A DNA stretch of 51,049 bases from HKST-UBA85 sp035654775 (GCA_035654775.1 DASRWB010000004.1:1-51049), one strand, 5' to 3'. Shown: positions 1 to 9,460, counted from the first letter of the stretch. The notes: generated by a model not told the origin, from the letters alone. Program-made: numbers and translations.

Positions 1-1071
1 GCGGAGGGCATCCATGGCACCTCGTTTATCAAACTTATTGACAGCAACTATATCTGCAAAATCAAGCATGTCAATCTTTTCCAATTGAGTAGCAGCCCCG
101 TATTCGGGTGTCATCACATACATGCTTAAATCACAATAGTCGGTTATTTGTGTATCACTTTGACCAATTCCGGAAGTTTCTAAAATGATTAAATCATATT
201 GGGCTGCTTTCAAAATATTCACGGCATCGTAAATGTATTTACTCACGGCCAAATTGCTTTGGCGTGTAGCCATAGATCTCATGTAAACACGTTCATTACG
301 AATGGCATTCATTCGGATGCGATCGCCTAATAAAGCTCCACCGGTTTTTCGTTTCGAAGGATCTACGGAAATTATGCCAATAGTTTTATCACTAAAATCA
401 ATTAAATAGCGACGTACAATCTCATCAACTAAGGAACTTTTTCCGGAGCCTCCGGTACCTGTAATTCCTAGAACGGGAGTAGTGCTTTCAGTGGCTTGTT
501 GCGCTACTTGTTGCAACATGGCTTTGGTTTCGTCGCTATCCGGAAAATTTTCAGCTGCTGAAATCAAGCGAGCGATAGTGGCCGGCCGTTTGTCGGCAAT
601 CTGGCCTACTGTGCCATTTAGTTGGTTGCCCGTAGGGAAGTCACTCAATTGCAATAAGTCAATAATCATGCCCTCCAAACCCATAGCTCGTCCGTCATCT
701 GGACTGTAAATTTTGGTAATACCATATTGGTGCAACTCTTCTATTTCAGTGGGTAATATCACCCCGCCACCACCGGCAAATATTTTGATATGACCACAAT
801 TTTTTTCTTGCAACAGGTCGTACATGTATTTCAAATATTCTACATGCCCGCCTTGGTAGGAAGTCATGGCAATGGCATTGGCATCTTCCTGAATGGCGGT
901 GTTTACCACTTCTTCCACGCTGCGGTCGTGCCCCAGATGAATAACTTCTACACCTGTGGACTGTATGATGCGTCGCATGATGTTTATGGCGGCATCGTGA
1001 CCGTCAAAAAGTGAGGCTGCGGTTACTATTCTGACTTTATGCTTGGGCTGATAGGGTGCTATCTGTTTCAT
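1..1071 (-). CDS. icmF: Fused isobutyryl-CoA mutase IcmF (methylmalonyl-CoA mutase family), N-terminal 357 residues, cut by window edge
   Basis: The minus-strand frame is open from an ATG at 1071 to base 1, so only the N-terminal part is present. Residues about 10-135 form a B12-binding domain with the cobalamin motif DGHDAA near residue 24 and a GGGGV turn. A MeaB-type G-protein chaperone domain follows, with Walker A GTGGSGKSS and, at the window edge, the guanine-specificity motif NKFD. This order (B12 domain, then GTPase) is that of IcmF, in which the mutase domain follows and would lie outside the window. The family interconverts isobutyryl-CoA and n-butyryl-CoA, or related acyl-CoAs, using adenosylcobalamin; the GTPase part protects and reloads the cofactor. 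With nrdJ at 4473-7025 it implies a B12 requirement. The domain assignment is firm; the exact acyl-CoA substrate is inferred. Confidence 0.9.
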   Translation of the reverse strand, partial: MKQIAPYQPKHKVRIVTAASLFDGHDAAINIMRRIIQSTGVEVIHLGHDRSVEEVVNTAIQEDANAIAMTSYQGGHVEYLKYMYDLLQEKNCGHIKIFAGGGGVILPTEIEELHQYGITKIYSPDDGRAMGLEGMIIDLLQLSDFPTGNQLNGTVGQIADKRPATIARLISAAENFPDSDETKAMLQQVAQQATESTTPVLGITGTGGSGKSSLVDEIVRRYLIDFSDKTIGIISVDPSKRKTGGALLGDRIRMNAIRNERVYMRSMATRQSNLAVSKYIYDAVNILKAAQYDLIILETSGIGQSDTQITDYCDLSMYVMTPEYGAATQLEKIDMLDFADIVAVNKFDKRGAMDALR

Positions 1072-1198
1072 TTGTACTAAACCTGTTATTTTAAGGCTGC
1101 AAGTTACGGAATATTCAAAAAAAAGCGAACCTATCCGACAATATATATACGGGCTGTATTATAAGGCAGTTTGTCAGCGCTTAGCAAGAAAAAATGGT

Positions 1199-1206
1199 TA
1201 TTTTTG
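1199..1206 (+). promoter_or_regulatory. -7 promoter box TATTTTTG upstream of the DUF4197 gene
   Basis: It is an exact match to the Bacteroidota -7 consensus TAnnTTTG, 68 bases before the ATG at 1274. No TTTG at the ideal -33 spacing is obvious, so this is a moderate call. Confidence 0.45.
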
Positions 1207-1273
1207 TGACTTCGGGAATTTCCTGTGTTCCGGAATACGCAGTTTAAAAAATACGGGGTAAAAAAATTGACCT

Positions 1274-1972
1274 ATGGTAAGAAAATTATTTGTAATGGTA
1301 TGTGTATTTTGCAGTACGGCCTGTGCCGAGTTGCAACAAGTAGTAAATCAAATGCCTCAAGGTATCAGTCAAGAAGAAATAGGCAACGGCTTAAGACAGG
1401 CACTGGATTTTGGTATAGACAAGCAAGTGACCAAACTGGCTCAAACCGATGGTTTTTTTAAAAATGAACTCGTTAAAATCCTGTTGCCCGAAGAGTTGCA
1501 AAAAGTTGACAAAACCCTACGCGATATAGGACTTGGTAATCTGGCAGACGAAGGACTAAAGGTATTAAACCGTGCTGCCGAAGATGCAGTAGGTGAAGCT
1601 ACTCCTATTTTTGTGCAAGCCGTAAAAGAAATCACTTTTGCTGATGCTAAAAATATTCTGTTGGGCAATGACTATGCAGCCACAACCTACCTGAAAGAAA
1701 AAACGGAAACAGCGCTATACTCAAAATTCAATCCTGTAATTCACTCGTCGTTTACCAAAGTAGGCGCTGATGCTGTGTGGAAAAACCTCATCACACGTTA
1801 CAACAACCTTCCGTTTACGACAGATGTAAACCCAGACCTGACTGATTATGTTACCCAGGAAGCCCTTAAAGGAGTATATACCATGATTTCAGTAGAAGAA
1901 AAAAACATCCGAACTCAACTGGAATCCCGAACCACTGATTTACTAAAAAAAGTATTTGCCCTTCAAGATTAA
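1274..1972 (+). CDS. DUF4197 domain-containing lipoprotein
   Basis: This is a 232-residue protein with a short hydrophobic N-terminus ending in a lipobox-like FCSTAC, so it is probably a lipid-anchored periplasmic or outer-membrane protein. The rest matches the DUF4197 pattern: an early stretch EEIGNGLRQAL, a central region rich in Ala, Asp and Lys (FADAKNILLGND), and a late DYVTQEALKG segment. The family is widespread in Bacteroidota and Proteobacteria and has no established role. The ATG at 1274 is preferred over the overlapping frame at 1225 because it gives the signal peptide. The gene stands alone, divergent from icmF, with a terminator hairpin downstream at 2140-2172. Confidence 0.85.
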   Translation: MVRKLFVMVCVFCSTACAELQQVVNQMPQGISQEEIGNGLRQALDFGIDKQVTKLAQTDGFFKNELVKILLPEELQKVDKTLRDIGLGNLADEGLKVLNRAAEDAVGEATPIFVQAVKEITFADAKNILLGNDYAATTYLKEKTETALYSKFNPVIHSSFTKVGADAVWKNLITRYNNLPFTTDVNPDLTDYVTQEALKGVYTMISVEEKNIRTQLESRTTDLLKKVFALQD

Positions 1973-2139
1973 GCGTAAAAGACACTATTCTTTTTTACCC
2001 GCGAAGCTGCTGTTAGCAATACAATAACCTAAAGCTAATGTTTAGCTAACTTTATTTTGCCGGTAATGGCAGACCTTTGTTTTTCAAAAGAAAAAAGTTT
2101 CTTCACTATTTAATTTTGAGTTAGTTAGTTAGTATTACT

Positions 2140-2172
2140 ATTGCCGGAATAAAAATTTCCGGCAATTTTTTA
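2140..2172 (+). terminator. Rho-independent terminator after the DUF4197 gene
   Basis: A 10-bp stem ATTGCCGGAA / TTCCGGCAAT with a 7-base loop is followed by TTTTTATTT. It lies 167 bases after the stop at 1972 and just before the small gene at 2232. A GTTA tandem run (about 2118-2131) sits immediately upstream. Confidence 0.75.
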
Positions 2173-2231
2173 TTTCAATTTTATTGTACTATCAAAAAAA
2201 TAATTTATATTTATTTGATTTTCAATTTTCT

Positions 2232-2408
2232 ATGAAACGGGATGCACACATACTAAAAAATCAAAAAAAACTAACCCGTAAATACAAGCGGTTGGTTGAA
2301 CAGGCTTACAACTGGAGACAAACAGATTCAGCTATCAGTGACATATCAGAATTTAAAGCCATTAAATTGTTGGACAAGCTCAACAAACTTAAATACTTAA
2401 GCCGTTAA
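2232..2408 (+). CDS. Small basic protein, possibly of the Lacal_2735 type
   Basis: This is a 58-residue lysine-rich, probably helical protein starting MKRDAHILKNQ, with the core KYKRLVEQAYNWRQTDS and a C-terminal LDKLNKLKYLSR. Flavobacteria carry many 55-60-residue proteins with a similar K..Y..L..EA....T pattern (Lacal_2735 family); the match is from memory and uncertain. The internal ATG at 2232 is preferred to the upstream ATG at 2184, whose extra 16 residues lie in AT-rich sequence close behind the terminator. Its last 20 bases overlap the 3' end of convergent pyrF. Confidence 0.55.
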   Translation: MKRDAHILKNQKKLTRKYKRLVEQAYNWRQTDSAISDISEFKAIKLLDKLNKLKYLSR

Positions 2409-3219
2409 GTTTTAACTGCTGGCTCATGTCGCTCTGCAATGCTTCTGCTTTTTGTCTAGCCGCACGTTCAAAGTCTGTTCCATTTGAAGCATAGAGAATT
2501 CCTCTGGAAACATTCACTAGTATTCCCACGTGCTTATTCATACCGTATTTGCACACTTCGCTGAGGCTTCCGCCCTGTGCGCCTACTCCGGGAATAAGTA
2601 AAAAATTATCAGGTATGGTTTTTCTAATTTCTTCTAAATAGGCTGCTTGAGTTGCCCCAACAACATACATCAAATTGTCAGCATTTTTCCATGTTTTTGA
2701 AGTTTCGATAACGTGGGTATACAAAGGCTTTTCTTCGGTTTTTTTAAGTTGAAAATCGGAAGCACCGGGATTGGAGGTTAAAGCCAGCAAAATGGTTATT
2801 TTGTTTTCAAACTCCAGAAAAGGCTCAACAGAATCTTTGCCCATGTAGGGTGCAACCGTAACGCTGTCAAAACCTAAATCTTCAAAAAACGCCTTGGCAT
2901 ACATTTTACTGGTATTGCCAATATCGCCACGTTTGGCATCAGCAATAGTGAACATTTCGGGATAACGGCTGTTGATATATTCCATGGTTTTTTTCAGCGC
3001 TTTCCATCCCGGCAACCCATAAGCTTCATAAAAAGCAATGTTGGGTTTATAGGCCACCGCCACGTGCTGTGTAGCGTCAATAATGGCTTTATTAAACTCA
3101 AAAATAGGGTCTTCTTTAGCGTTCAAATGTTCCGGGATTTTGTTTCTGTCTACATCCAGGCCAACACAAAGAAAGGATTGTTTTTTCAGGATTTGTTGAG
3201 TGAGGTTTTGCAGTGTCAA
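2389..3219 (-). CDS. pyrF: Orotidine 5'-phosphate decarboxylase
   Basis: This 276-residue enzyme decarboxylates OMP to UMP, the last step of de novo pyrimidine synthesis, in the cytoplasm. Visible motifs are the N-terminal FLCVGLDVDR, KPNIAFYEAYG, and the catalytic Asp-Lys-Asp stretch DAKRGDIGNT (D94, K96, D99), followed by VAPYMGKDSVEPF and, near the C-terminus, PGVGAQGGS. Length and motif spelling fit the long type 2 PyrF found in Bacteroidota and Actinobacteria. It follows prfA by 50 bases on the same strand, with a terminator-like hairpin between them, so it may be partly uncoupled. Confidence 0.95.
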   Translation of the reverse strand: MTLQNLTQQILKKQSFLCVGLDVDRNKIPEHLNAKEDPIFEFNKAIIDATQHVAVAYKPNIAFYEAYGLPGWKALKKTMEYINSRYPEMFTIADAKRGDIGNTSKMYAKAFFEDLGFDSVTVAPYMGKDSVEPFLEFENKITILLALTSNPGASDFQLKKTEEKPLYTHVIETSKTWKNADNLMYVVGATQAAYLEEIRKTIPDNFLLIPGVGAQGGSLSEVCKYGMNKHVGILVNVSRGILYASNGTDFERAARQKAEALQSDMSQQLKLNGLSI

Positions 3220-3235
3220 TTTCGTGTGGGTATTT

Positions 3236-3265
3236 TTTATAAAAAAGCCTCAACAGGTGAGGCTT
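3236..3265 (-). terminator. Terminator or attenuator hairpin between prfA and pyrF
   Basis: Read on the minus strand, an 8-bp stem AAGCCTCA / TGAGGCTT with a 5-base loop runs into a T-rich tract. It lies just after the prfA stop (3270) and ends 17-20 bases before the pyrF start, so it would terminate or attenuate prfA transcripts before pyrF. Confidence 0.6.
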
Positions 3266-3269
3266 CGGT

Positions 3270-4346
3270 TTATATTATTTCACTATTTTCTTTAAGTTTT
3301 TCGGTGTTTTCTGCCAATTGCAGCTCATCTATTATTTTTTGAATGTCGCCATTCATAATATTAGCCAAATCGTAAAGAGTTAACCCAATTCTGTGATCTG
3401 TAACACGGCCTTGCGGGTAATTGTAGGTTCTTATTTTTGCACTTCTATCACCGGTAGAAACCATACTTTTGCGTTTTTCGGAATCGGCAGCCTCTTTTTT
3501 GGCCAGTTCCAGCTCATAGAGTCTGGAACGCAGTACTTTGAGTGCTTTTTCCAGGTTTTTATGCGAGGATTTCTGATCCTGACAACTTACAATCATACCG
3601 GTAGGTTCGTGGTGCAGTTTAATAGCCGAATAGGTGGTATTCACACTTTGTCCGCCCGGACCTGTTGAGGTAGTACGTTCAATACGTACTTCACTCATGT
3701 CTAGTTCCACATCAAATTCTTCGGCTTCGGGAAGTACAATAACGGTAGCAGCACTAGTGTGTACCCGACCTTGCGTTTCCGTTTGCGGAACACGCTGTAC
3801 GCGGTGTACTCCGGCCTCAAACTTGAGCGTTCCGTATACATCTTCACCGTTTACTTCAAAAATAATTTCCTTAAATCCGCCGGAAGTACCTTCGTTATAG
3901 TCTACTACACTTACACTCCACCCTTTGCTTTCACAGTATTTGGTGTACATACGATAGAGGTCTCCGGCAAAAATACTAGCTTCGTCTCCACCGGTTCCTG
4001 CACGCACTTCAACTACCGCATTTTTAGCATCTTCAGGACTTTTGGGAATTAGCAAAAAACGAATTTCTTCTTCCAGTGCGGGCAATTGCTCACGCGCTTC
4101 TTCAAGTTGAAGTTTTGCCATTTCTACCATTTCGGCGTCGCTGCCATCAGCAATAATTTCTTCGGCTTCTTTAATATTGTCCTGTAAACTTTTGTAGATT
4201 TCTCTCTTATCTACAAGAATTTTCAGGTCTTTGTATTCTTTGTTAAGTTGGATGTAACGCTTTTGATCTGCAATGACCTCCGGCTGGATAATCAAATCGT
4301 TTATCTCATCAAAGCGTTGTTTTACCATATTTAATTTGTCTAACAT
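3270..4346 (-). CDS. prfA: Peptide chain release factor 1
   Basis: This 358-residue class I release factor recognises UAA and UAG and triggers peptidyl-tRNA hydrolysis. Counting from MLDKLNMVKQ, the catalytic GGQ is at about 231-233 in the context STGPGGQSVNTTYSA, and the codon-recognition PxT is PQT at about 186-188. The open frame extends to a TTG at 4370, but that TTG is the last three bases of a perfect -7 box, TATTTTTG (4368-4375). Transcription should therefore begin downstream of it, and the ATG at 4346, which matches the usual family start, is chosen. pyrF follows on the same strand. Confidence 0.96.
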   Translation of the reverse strand: MLDKLNMVKQRFDEINDLIIQPEVIADQKRYIQLNKEYKDLKILVDKREIYKSLQDNIKEAEEIIADGSDAEMVEMAKLQLEEAREQLPALEEEIRFLLIPKSPEDAKNAVVEVRAGTGGDEASIFAGDLYRMYTKYCESKGWSVSVVDYNEGTSGGFKEIIFEVNGEDVYGTLKFEAGVHRVQRVPQTETQGRVHTSAATVIVLPEAEEFDVELDMSEVRIERTTSTGPGGQSVNTTYSAIKLHHEPTGMIVSCQDQKSSHKNLEKALKVLRSRLYELELAKKEAADSEKRKSMVSTGDRSAKIRTYNYPQGRVTDHRIGLTLYDLANIMNGDIQKIIDELQLAENTEKLKENSEII

Positions 4347-4367
4347 AAAGTGTTGAAAATTGTTGCG

Positions 4368-4375
4368 CAAAAATA
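4368..4375 (-). promoter_or_regulatory. -7 promoter box TATTTTTG of prfA
   Basis: It is an exact TAnnTTTG match on the minus strand, 22 bases before the chosen prfA ATG. It decides the start, because the alternative TTG start lies inside the box. Confidence 0.65.
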
Positions 4376-4419
4376 CGATAATTTATTTATTGCGTGATGA
4401 ACTTAATGACGATGTGTAT

Positions 4420-4452
4420 AAAAAAAGCACCCTGTGTTAGGATGCTTTTTTT
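4420..4452 (-). terminator. Rho-independent terminator of nrdJ
   Basis: On the minus strand the stem AAAAAGCATCC / GGGTGCTTTTT ends in a run of T, beginning 21 bases after the nrdJ stop at 4473. The hairpin is nearly symmetric. Confidence 0.8.
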
Positions 4453-4472
4453 AGTATTAGGGTATTATCCGG

Positions 4473-7025
4473 TTACCCACACTTTGACGAACCACAATCT
4501 TTGCAGGTCAGACAGCCTTCTTGATATACCAATTTGTCTGAGTTACAATTGCTACATCTGCCTTTAGCCAGTGTACCGTCTTCAACATAGCGTTTAAGGG
4601 CACGAACCACCCCATTTTTCCAGGTATTGATAGATTCACTGTCTAGTTGCAAGCTGTTAATTAAGTCTACAATTTTGTCGATAGGCATTCCATGGCGCAA
4701 GGTGCTTGAGATTAGTTTTGCATAATTCCAGTATTCCGGATTGAACTTATGCGACAAACCTTCTATAGTAGTTTTGTAACCTCTGATGTTTTTGTACTGG
4801 AAATCGTAACGCGAAGTACCTTCTTCGTTTCTGCTTTTTATAATCAACCCTTTATTGACCCAACGGGGAATTAAAATTCCGTCTTCGTCATCGGCCAGTC
4901 CGGTAAAAATCTCGTAGGGTTTTCCGTCTATCAGTCCAATAAAGGCAATCCATTTTTCTTTATTGTTTTGAAAACGCACCACATCGGCTTCCAGTACTTG
5001 TGGTCTTTTGGTAGGGAATGAAGTTAACAACTCCGGGGTTTCGTCTTCCGTTTTTTCTTTGTTTGAAATCAATACTCCGGAACGCGATCCGTCGCGATAA
5101 ACGGTAACTCCCTTGCATCCGGCTTCCCAGGCAGCGAGGTATAGTTTGCCTACCAATTCTTCCGTGGCGTCGTTTGGCAGATTGATGGTAACACTTATCG
5201 AATGGTCTACCCATTTTTGTACTGCACCTTGCATACTTACTTTGCTTACCCAATCCACATCATTGGAAGTGGCCTTGTAGTAAGGCGATTTCTTAATTAA
5301 GTTTTCCAGTTCGTCTTCCGTGAAATTCTTATGGGTATCTATTCCGTTTACTTCCATCCATTGTTTAAACCTGTGGTGAAAAACCACATATTCTTCCCAG
5401 GAATCGCCTACTTCGTCCACAAAGTCTACGCGAACGTCTTTATCGTTGGGGTTTACTTTTCTTCGGCGTTTGTACACCGGCATAAATACCGGCTCAATAC
5501 CTGAAGAAGTTTGGGTCATTAAACTGGTGGTGCCTGTAGGAGCAATGGTTAAAAGCGCGATGTTTCTTCTGCCGTGTTCCAGCATTTCATAATAGAGTTT
5601 TTCGTCAGCTTCTTTTAAACGCAAGATAAACGGGTTATTTTTTTCACGTTCAGCATCAAATATAGCAAACGGTCCTCTATCCTTTGCGGTGTAAACCGAT
5701 GCCCGATAGGCTTCTACAGCAAGCGTTTTATGTACTTCGACAGAAAAAGCATTTCCTTTTTCGCTACCGTATTGTATGCCTAATGCTGCCAACATATCTC
5801 CTTCTGCGGTAATGCCTATTCCTGTTCGACGGCCTTCATTGGCTTTGGTTTTGATATTAAGCCACAGGTTTCTTTCAGTGGCTTTAATTTCATCTTTTTC
5901 AGGATCGGCGTCAATTTTGGCAATAATACCGTCAATTTTTTCAAGTTCCAAATCGATGATATCATCCATAATACGCTGTGCTACATGGATGTGTTTTTTA
6001 AACAAATCGAAATTGAATGTCGCTTTTTCAGTAAACGGATGTTCCACATAGGAAAACAGGTTTATGGCTAGCAATCGACAGGAATCGTAGGGACACAAAG
6101 GAATTTCACCACAAGGATTGGTAGAAACCGTTTTGTATCCTAAATCGGCATAGCAATCGGGAACCGATTCGTTTATTATTGTGTCCCAAAACAAGATACC
6201 GGGTTCGGCTGATTTCCAAGCATTGTGAACTATTTTTTTCCAGAGTTTTCCGGCTTCAATGGTTTTGGACACTTTAGGATTACTACTAAAAACAGGATAT
6301 TTTTGGGTATAAGTGGTGTTTTCTTTTACCGCTTTCATAAAGTCATTGTCTATTCTTACGGAAACGTTTGCTCCGGTTACTTTTCCTTGTTCCAGTTTGG
6401 CATCAATAAAGTCTTCTGAATCGGGATGATTTATTGAAACAGAAAGCATTAAAGCTCCGCGCCGACCGTCCTGTGCCACTTCGCGGGTAGAGTTTGAATA
6501 GCGTTCCATAAAAGGGACAATCCCTGTAGAAGTTAATGCGGAGTTTTTTACCGGTGAACCTTTTGGGCGAATGTGTGACAAATCATGACCAACACCACCG
6601 CGACGTTTCATAAGCTGTACTTGTTCCTGGTCTATTTTCATAATGCCCCCATAGGAATCGGAGTTGCCTTCATTTCCTATCACAAAGCAATTGGACAGTG
6701 ATGCAATTTGATATGGATTGCCAATTCCTGCCATAGGGCTTCCCTGAGGCACGATGTACTTAAAGTCTTTGATATGATTAAAAATTTCTTCTTCAGACAG
6801 CGGGTTTGAATAGCGCGATTCAATTCTTGCTATTTCCTTCGCAATGCGTCTGTGCATATCGTTTGGGGTTAATTCGTATAAATTGCCTTCAGAATCTTTA
6901 AGCGCGTATTTGTTAATCCATACACGTGCTGCTAAATCGTCGCCATTAAAGTAGCTTAATGTGGCTTGAAAGGCTTCGTCTTGGGTATAGACTTTTTTAG
7001 AAACAGGAAGTGTATCTACCTTCAT
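4473..7025 (-). CDS. nrdJ: Adenosylcobalamin-dependent (class II) ribonucleoside-diphosphate reductase
   Basis: This 850-residue enzyme makes deoxyribonucleotides using a B12-derived radical and does not need oxygen. The active-site loop NPCGE is at 303-307 in the context STNPCGEIPLCPYDSC, and the partner redox cysteine is in SLSNCFVIG (C113). A later PTGTTSLM stretch belongs to the catalytic barrel. The C-terminus is a cysteine-rich zinc-ribbon-like tail (CSNCNSDK ... CKDCGSSKCG) that re-reduces the active site in this family. No ATP cone is seen at the N-terminus. The gene stands alone. No convincing B12 riboswitch was seen in the 209 bases upstream. Dependence on B12 agrees with icmF nearby. 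Confidence 0.95.
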   Translation of the reverse strand: MKVDTLPVSKKVYTQDEAFQATLSYFNGDDLAARVWINKYALKDSEGNLYELTPNDMHRRIAKEIARIESRYSNPLSEEEIFNHIKDFKYIVPQGSPMAGIGNPYQIASLSNCFVIGNEGNSDSYGGIMKIDQEQVQLMKRRGGVGHDLSHIRPKGSPVKNSALTSTGIVPFMERYSNSTREVAQDGRRGALMLSVSINHPDSEDFIDAKLEQGKVTGANVSVRIDNDFMKAVKENTTYTQKYPVFSSNPKVSKTIEAGKLWKKIVHNAWKSAEPGILFWDTIINESVPDCYADLGYKTVSTNPCGEIPLCPYDSCRLLAINLFSYVEHPFTEKATFNFDLFKKHIHVAQRIMDDIIDLELEKIDGIIAKIDADPEKDEIKATERNLWLNIKTKANEGRRTGIGITAEGDMLAALGIQYGSEKGNAFSVEVHKTLAVEAYRASVYTAKDRGPFAIFDAEREKNNPFILRLKEADEKLYYEMLEHGRRNIALLTIAPTGTTSLMTQTSSGIEPVFMPVYKRRRKVNPNDKDVRVDFVDEVGDSWEEYVVFHHRFKQWMEVNGIDTHKNFTEDELENLIKKSPYYKATSNDVDWVSKVSMQGAVQKWVDHSISVTINLPNDATEELVGKLYLAAWEAGCKGVTVYRDGSRSGVLISNKEKTEDETPELLTSFPTKRPQVLEADVVRFQNNKEKWIAFIGLIDGKPYEIFTGLADDEDGILIPRWVNKGLIIKSRNEEGTSRYDFQYKNIRGYKTTIEGLSHKFNPEYWNYAKLISSTLRHGMPIDKIVDLINSLQLDSESINTWKNGVVRALKRYVEDGTLAKGRCSNCNSDKLVYQEGCLTCKDCGSSKCG

Positions 7026-7234
7026 TATTTTTGTATTTTTTAAGTTGATGAATAGTTTTTTAGTTACCAGCTGTGAACTTACTAAAAATTAAACACACTT
7101 TGCATGACGAAAGTCATAAAGTTTTCAAATACCAATTGTTAATATGCTATTTATAAGGCAATTAAAAATTTATTAACATCAAAAAGTTAACAAATTTTTT
7201 TTATTGGGAAGTTTACTGATTGTGTCTTGTTTTT

Positions 7235-8200
7235 TTAAAAATCGACGATAACACCTATCCCGAGCAACTGTTTCCACTGTACTTTTGCACCTCTTTCTGT
7301 AAATTCACCTTCAACCTCATCAACAGGTTCCAGAATTTTTACATCATCATCATATTTTAGATGAGAGCCTAAAGTAGCACGCACAAATTGATTGACCTTA
7401 AAGTCTACATTTAAAAGCCAATCAATATCTACGTTTCCAAAGTTATTTATATAGTCTGTGTACAAACTGAATTGGTTTATTAGCTTAACATTGTCCAGCA
7501 CCACGGTTTCATGAAATCCGGAAAAGAGAATTCCCAATTCCCTTCTTACTTGCTTTCCTTTAACCAAGACGTTTCCCTCTTCATCAAAAACTGCCGGAGT
7601 AACTCCAAAAGCACCTTCGTTGGCTAAATCTTCATCCAAAACAAAAGTAGCTTTTAAGGTTAAAGGCGAGAAATAAAGGGAGAATTTCTCTATGTTTTTA
7701 CCGTATTCAGCTCCGGCTCCCAGAAACAAGTATCCCGGAGCCATAAATTGAGAGATGGGCTTTGAGGTATCGGGATAGTTGTACCCGTTTGAGAATTGTG
7801 TTTTAAAATTAAATCGTGCAGAATAATACCAATTGGTTAAGGTGTCTTTTCTGTATCCCAAATTTGACACCAGCTCAAGGTAGTCGTCGGTTTTACGCAA
7901 TTCCTGATTTTGTTGCTTGTTGATTCCATATCGAGCAATAATACTGTTGTTCCAGGTAAAGTTGTCCTGTTTTAAGTTCCGGGATAAGGCAACACCCAGC
8001 AATGCAGAAATAGAATTGCTTCCTCCGCTGTTCCAGTTTACAAATGCCACTTCGCTAAAATCCAGTGTTGCGGTGTTTTTTTTAGTCCAAACCGGCGCTA
8101 ATAGTTTGTCAACACTTTCTTCCGCAAAAAACAACGAATCAGGCTGTGCATAGCCTGCAGTTGTCACCAACATTATGATTAATATCCTTGTAAAACGCAT
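7235..8200 (-). CDS. DUF3078 domain-containing predicted outer-membrane beta-barrel protein
   Basis: This is a roughly 321-residue exported protein. From the ATG at 8200 it reads MRFTRILIIMLVTTAGYAQ, a clear Sec signal peptide. A TTG start at 8227 would remove that clean start and overlap the end of purM, so 8200 is chosen. The body alternates aromatic and polar residues as in a beta-barrel (NWNSGGSNS, NFTWNNSIIARYG, NWYYSARFNFKTQFSNGYNY) and ends in GIGVIVDF, a typical barrel terminus with final Phe. This matches DUF3078, common in Bacteroidota and of unknown function. It starts 13 bases after purM and is probably co-transcribed with it. Confidence 0.85.
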   Translation of the reverse strand: MRFTRILIIMLVTTAGYAQPDSLFFAEESVDKLLAPVWTKKNTATLDFSEVAFVNWNSGGSNSISALLGVALSRNLKQDNFTWNNSIIARYGINKQQNQELRKTDDYLELVSNLGYRKDTLTNWYYSARFNFKTQFSNGYNYPDTSKPISQFMAPGYLFLGAGAEYGKNIEKFSLYFSPLTLKATFVLDEDLANEGAFGVTPAVFDEEGNVLVKGKQVRRELGILFSGFHETVVLDNVKLINQFSLYTDYINNFGNVDIDWLLNVDFKVNQFVRATLGSHLKYDDDVKILEPVDEVEGEFTERGAKVQWKQLLGIGVIVDF

Positions 8201-8213
8201 GCAAAGATTACTT

Positions 8214-9395
8214 TTAGCTGTATTCAAAAATTCCGTAGGGACTTTTTAGGGTGAGTTTTTTCGAGTGACTTTTCTGAACTTTACCAATAATTTGGGCATC
8301 CACTTGAAATGCCTTAGAAATGCTTATTATTTTATCGGCTATCTCCGGTTTGACATAGAGTTCCATTCGGTGTCCACAATTGAATACCTGATACATTTCC
8401 TTCCAATTTGTTTGAGATTGTTCCTGTATAAGCGTAAACAACGGTGGTACCGGAAATAAATTATCTTTTACTACGTGCAGATTTTCAATAAAATGAAGAA
8501 TCTTAGTTTGTGCTCCACCGGAACAATGTACCATGCCATGAATGGCTTTTCTATCAATTTCAGCCAGTATTTTTTTAATCACCGGCGCGTAAGTTCGCGT
8601 AGGCGAAAGCACTAATTTTCCTGCATCCAAAGGCACATCTTTTACGGTATCGGTAAGTTTGGTTTTGCCGGAATACACCAAATGTTTCGGAATTGCGGGG
8701 TCAAAACTTTCGGGGTATTTGCTGGCGAGCTCTTTGGCGAATACATCATGTCTGGCGGAAGTTAATCCGTTGCTACCCATACCACCGTTGTATTCTTTTT
8801 CATAAACCGCCTGACCGTAGGAAGCCAGTCCTACAATAACATCACCCGCCTGAATATTGGCATTGTTTATAACGTCTTTTCGTTTCAGGCGTGCGGTAAC
8901 TGTAGAGTCAACTATAATGGTGCGCACCAAGTCGCCTACATCGGCTGTTTCTCCACCTGTAGCATGTATGGTAATACCAAAGGTTTTAAGTTCAGAAATG
9001 AGCTCTTCAGTACCTTGTATAATAGCAGCAATAACTTCGGCGGGAATACAATTTTTGTTTCTGCCAATGGTAGAAGAAAGCATAATATGGTCCACGGCGC
9101 CTACACAAAGTAAATCGTCAATGTTCATAATCAGCGCATCCTGCGCAATCCCTTTCCATACAGACAAGTCTCCGGTTTCTTTCCAATAGGTATAAGCAAG
9201 GGACGATTTGGTTCCGGCGCCATCGGCATGCATAACAACACAATAGTTTTCGTCCTGAGTAAGGTAATCGGGCACTATTTTACAAAAAGCTTTAGGAAAC
9301 AAGCCTTTGTCTATATTTTTAATGGCTACGTGTACCTCGTCTTTAGAAGCTGAAACGCCGCGTTCTGCATATCTTTTACTTATTTCCTTACTCAT
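8214..9395 (-). CDS. purM: Phosphoribosylformylglycinamidine cyclo-ligase (AIR synthetase)
   Basis: This is a 393-residue ATP-dependent enzyme of purine synthesis that closes FGAM to AIR. Visible family features are the N-terminal KRYAERGVSASKDEV, the substrate loop HADGAGTKSSLAY, DDLLCVGA, TGGETADVGD, and late GGAQTKILHF and FNCGHRME. It is longer than E. coli PurM (about 345 residues), as usual in Bacteroidota. A perfect -7 box TACTTTTG lies at 9416-9423. The DUF3078 gene follows closely. Confidence 0.95.
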   Translation of the reverse strand: MSKEISKRYAERGVSASKDEVHVAIKNIDKGLFPKAFCKIVPDYLTQDENYCVVMHADGAGTKSSLAYTYWKETGDLSVWKGIAQDALIMNIDDLLCVGAVDHIMLSSTIGRNKNCIPAEVIAAIIQGTEELISELKTFGITIHATGGETADVGDLVRTIIVDSTVTARLKRKDVINNANIQAGDVIVGLASYGQAVYEKEYNGGMGSNGLTSARHDVFAKELASKYPESFDPAIPKHLVYSGKTKLTDTVKDVPLDAGKLVLSPTRTYAPVIKKILAEIDRKAIHGMVHCSGGAQTKILHFIENLHVVKDNLFPVPPLFTLIQEQSQTNWKEMYQVFNCGHRMELYVKPEIADKIISISKAFQVDAQIIGKVQKSHSKKLTLKSPYGIFEYS

Positions 9396-9415
9396 TTTTA
9401 AGCAATTTAATGGTG

Positions 9416-9423
9416 CAAAAGTA
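9416..9423 (-). promoter_or_regulatory. -7 promoter box TACTTTTG of purM
   Basis: It is an exact TAnnTTTG match on the minus strand, 20 bases before the purM ATG at 9395. Confidence 0.6.
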
Positions 9424-9460
9424 AGGATTATTGCGTGAGACTTAAAATGATATTAAATTA

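Noticed and set aside
7026..7234. Possible B12 riboswitch before nrdJ
   Set aside because: I looked for a conserved B12-box-like stretch and a matching set of helices and saw none.
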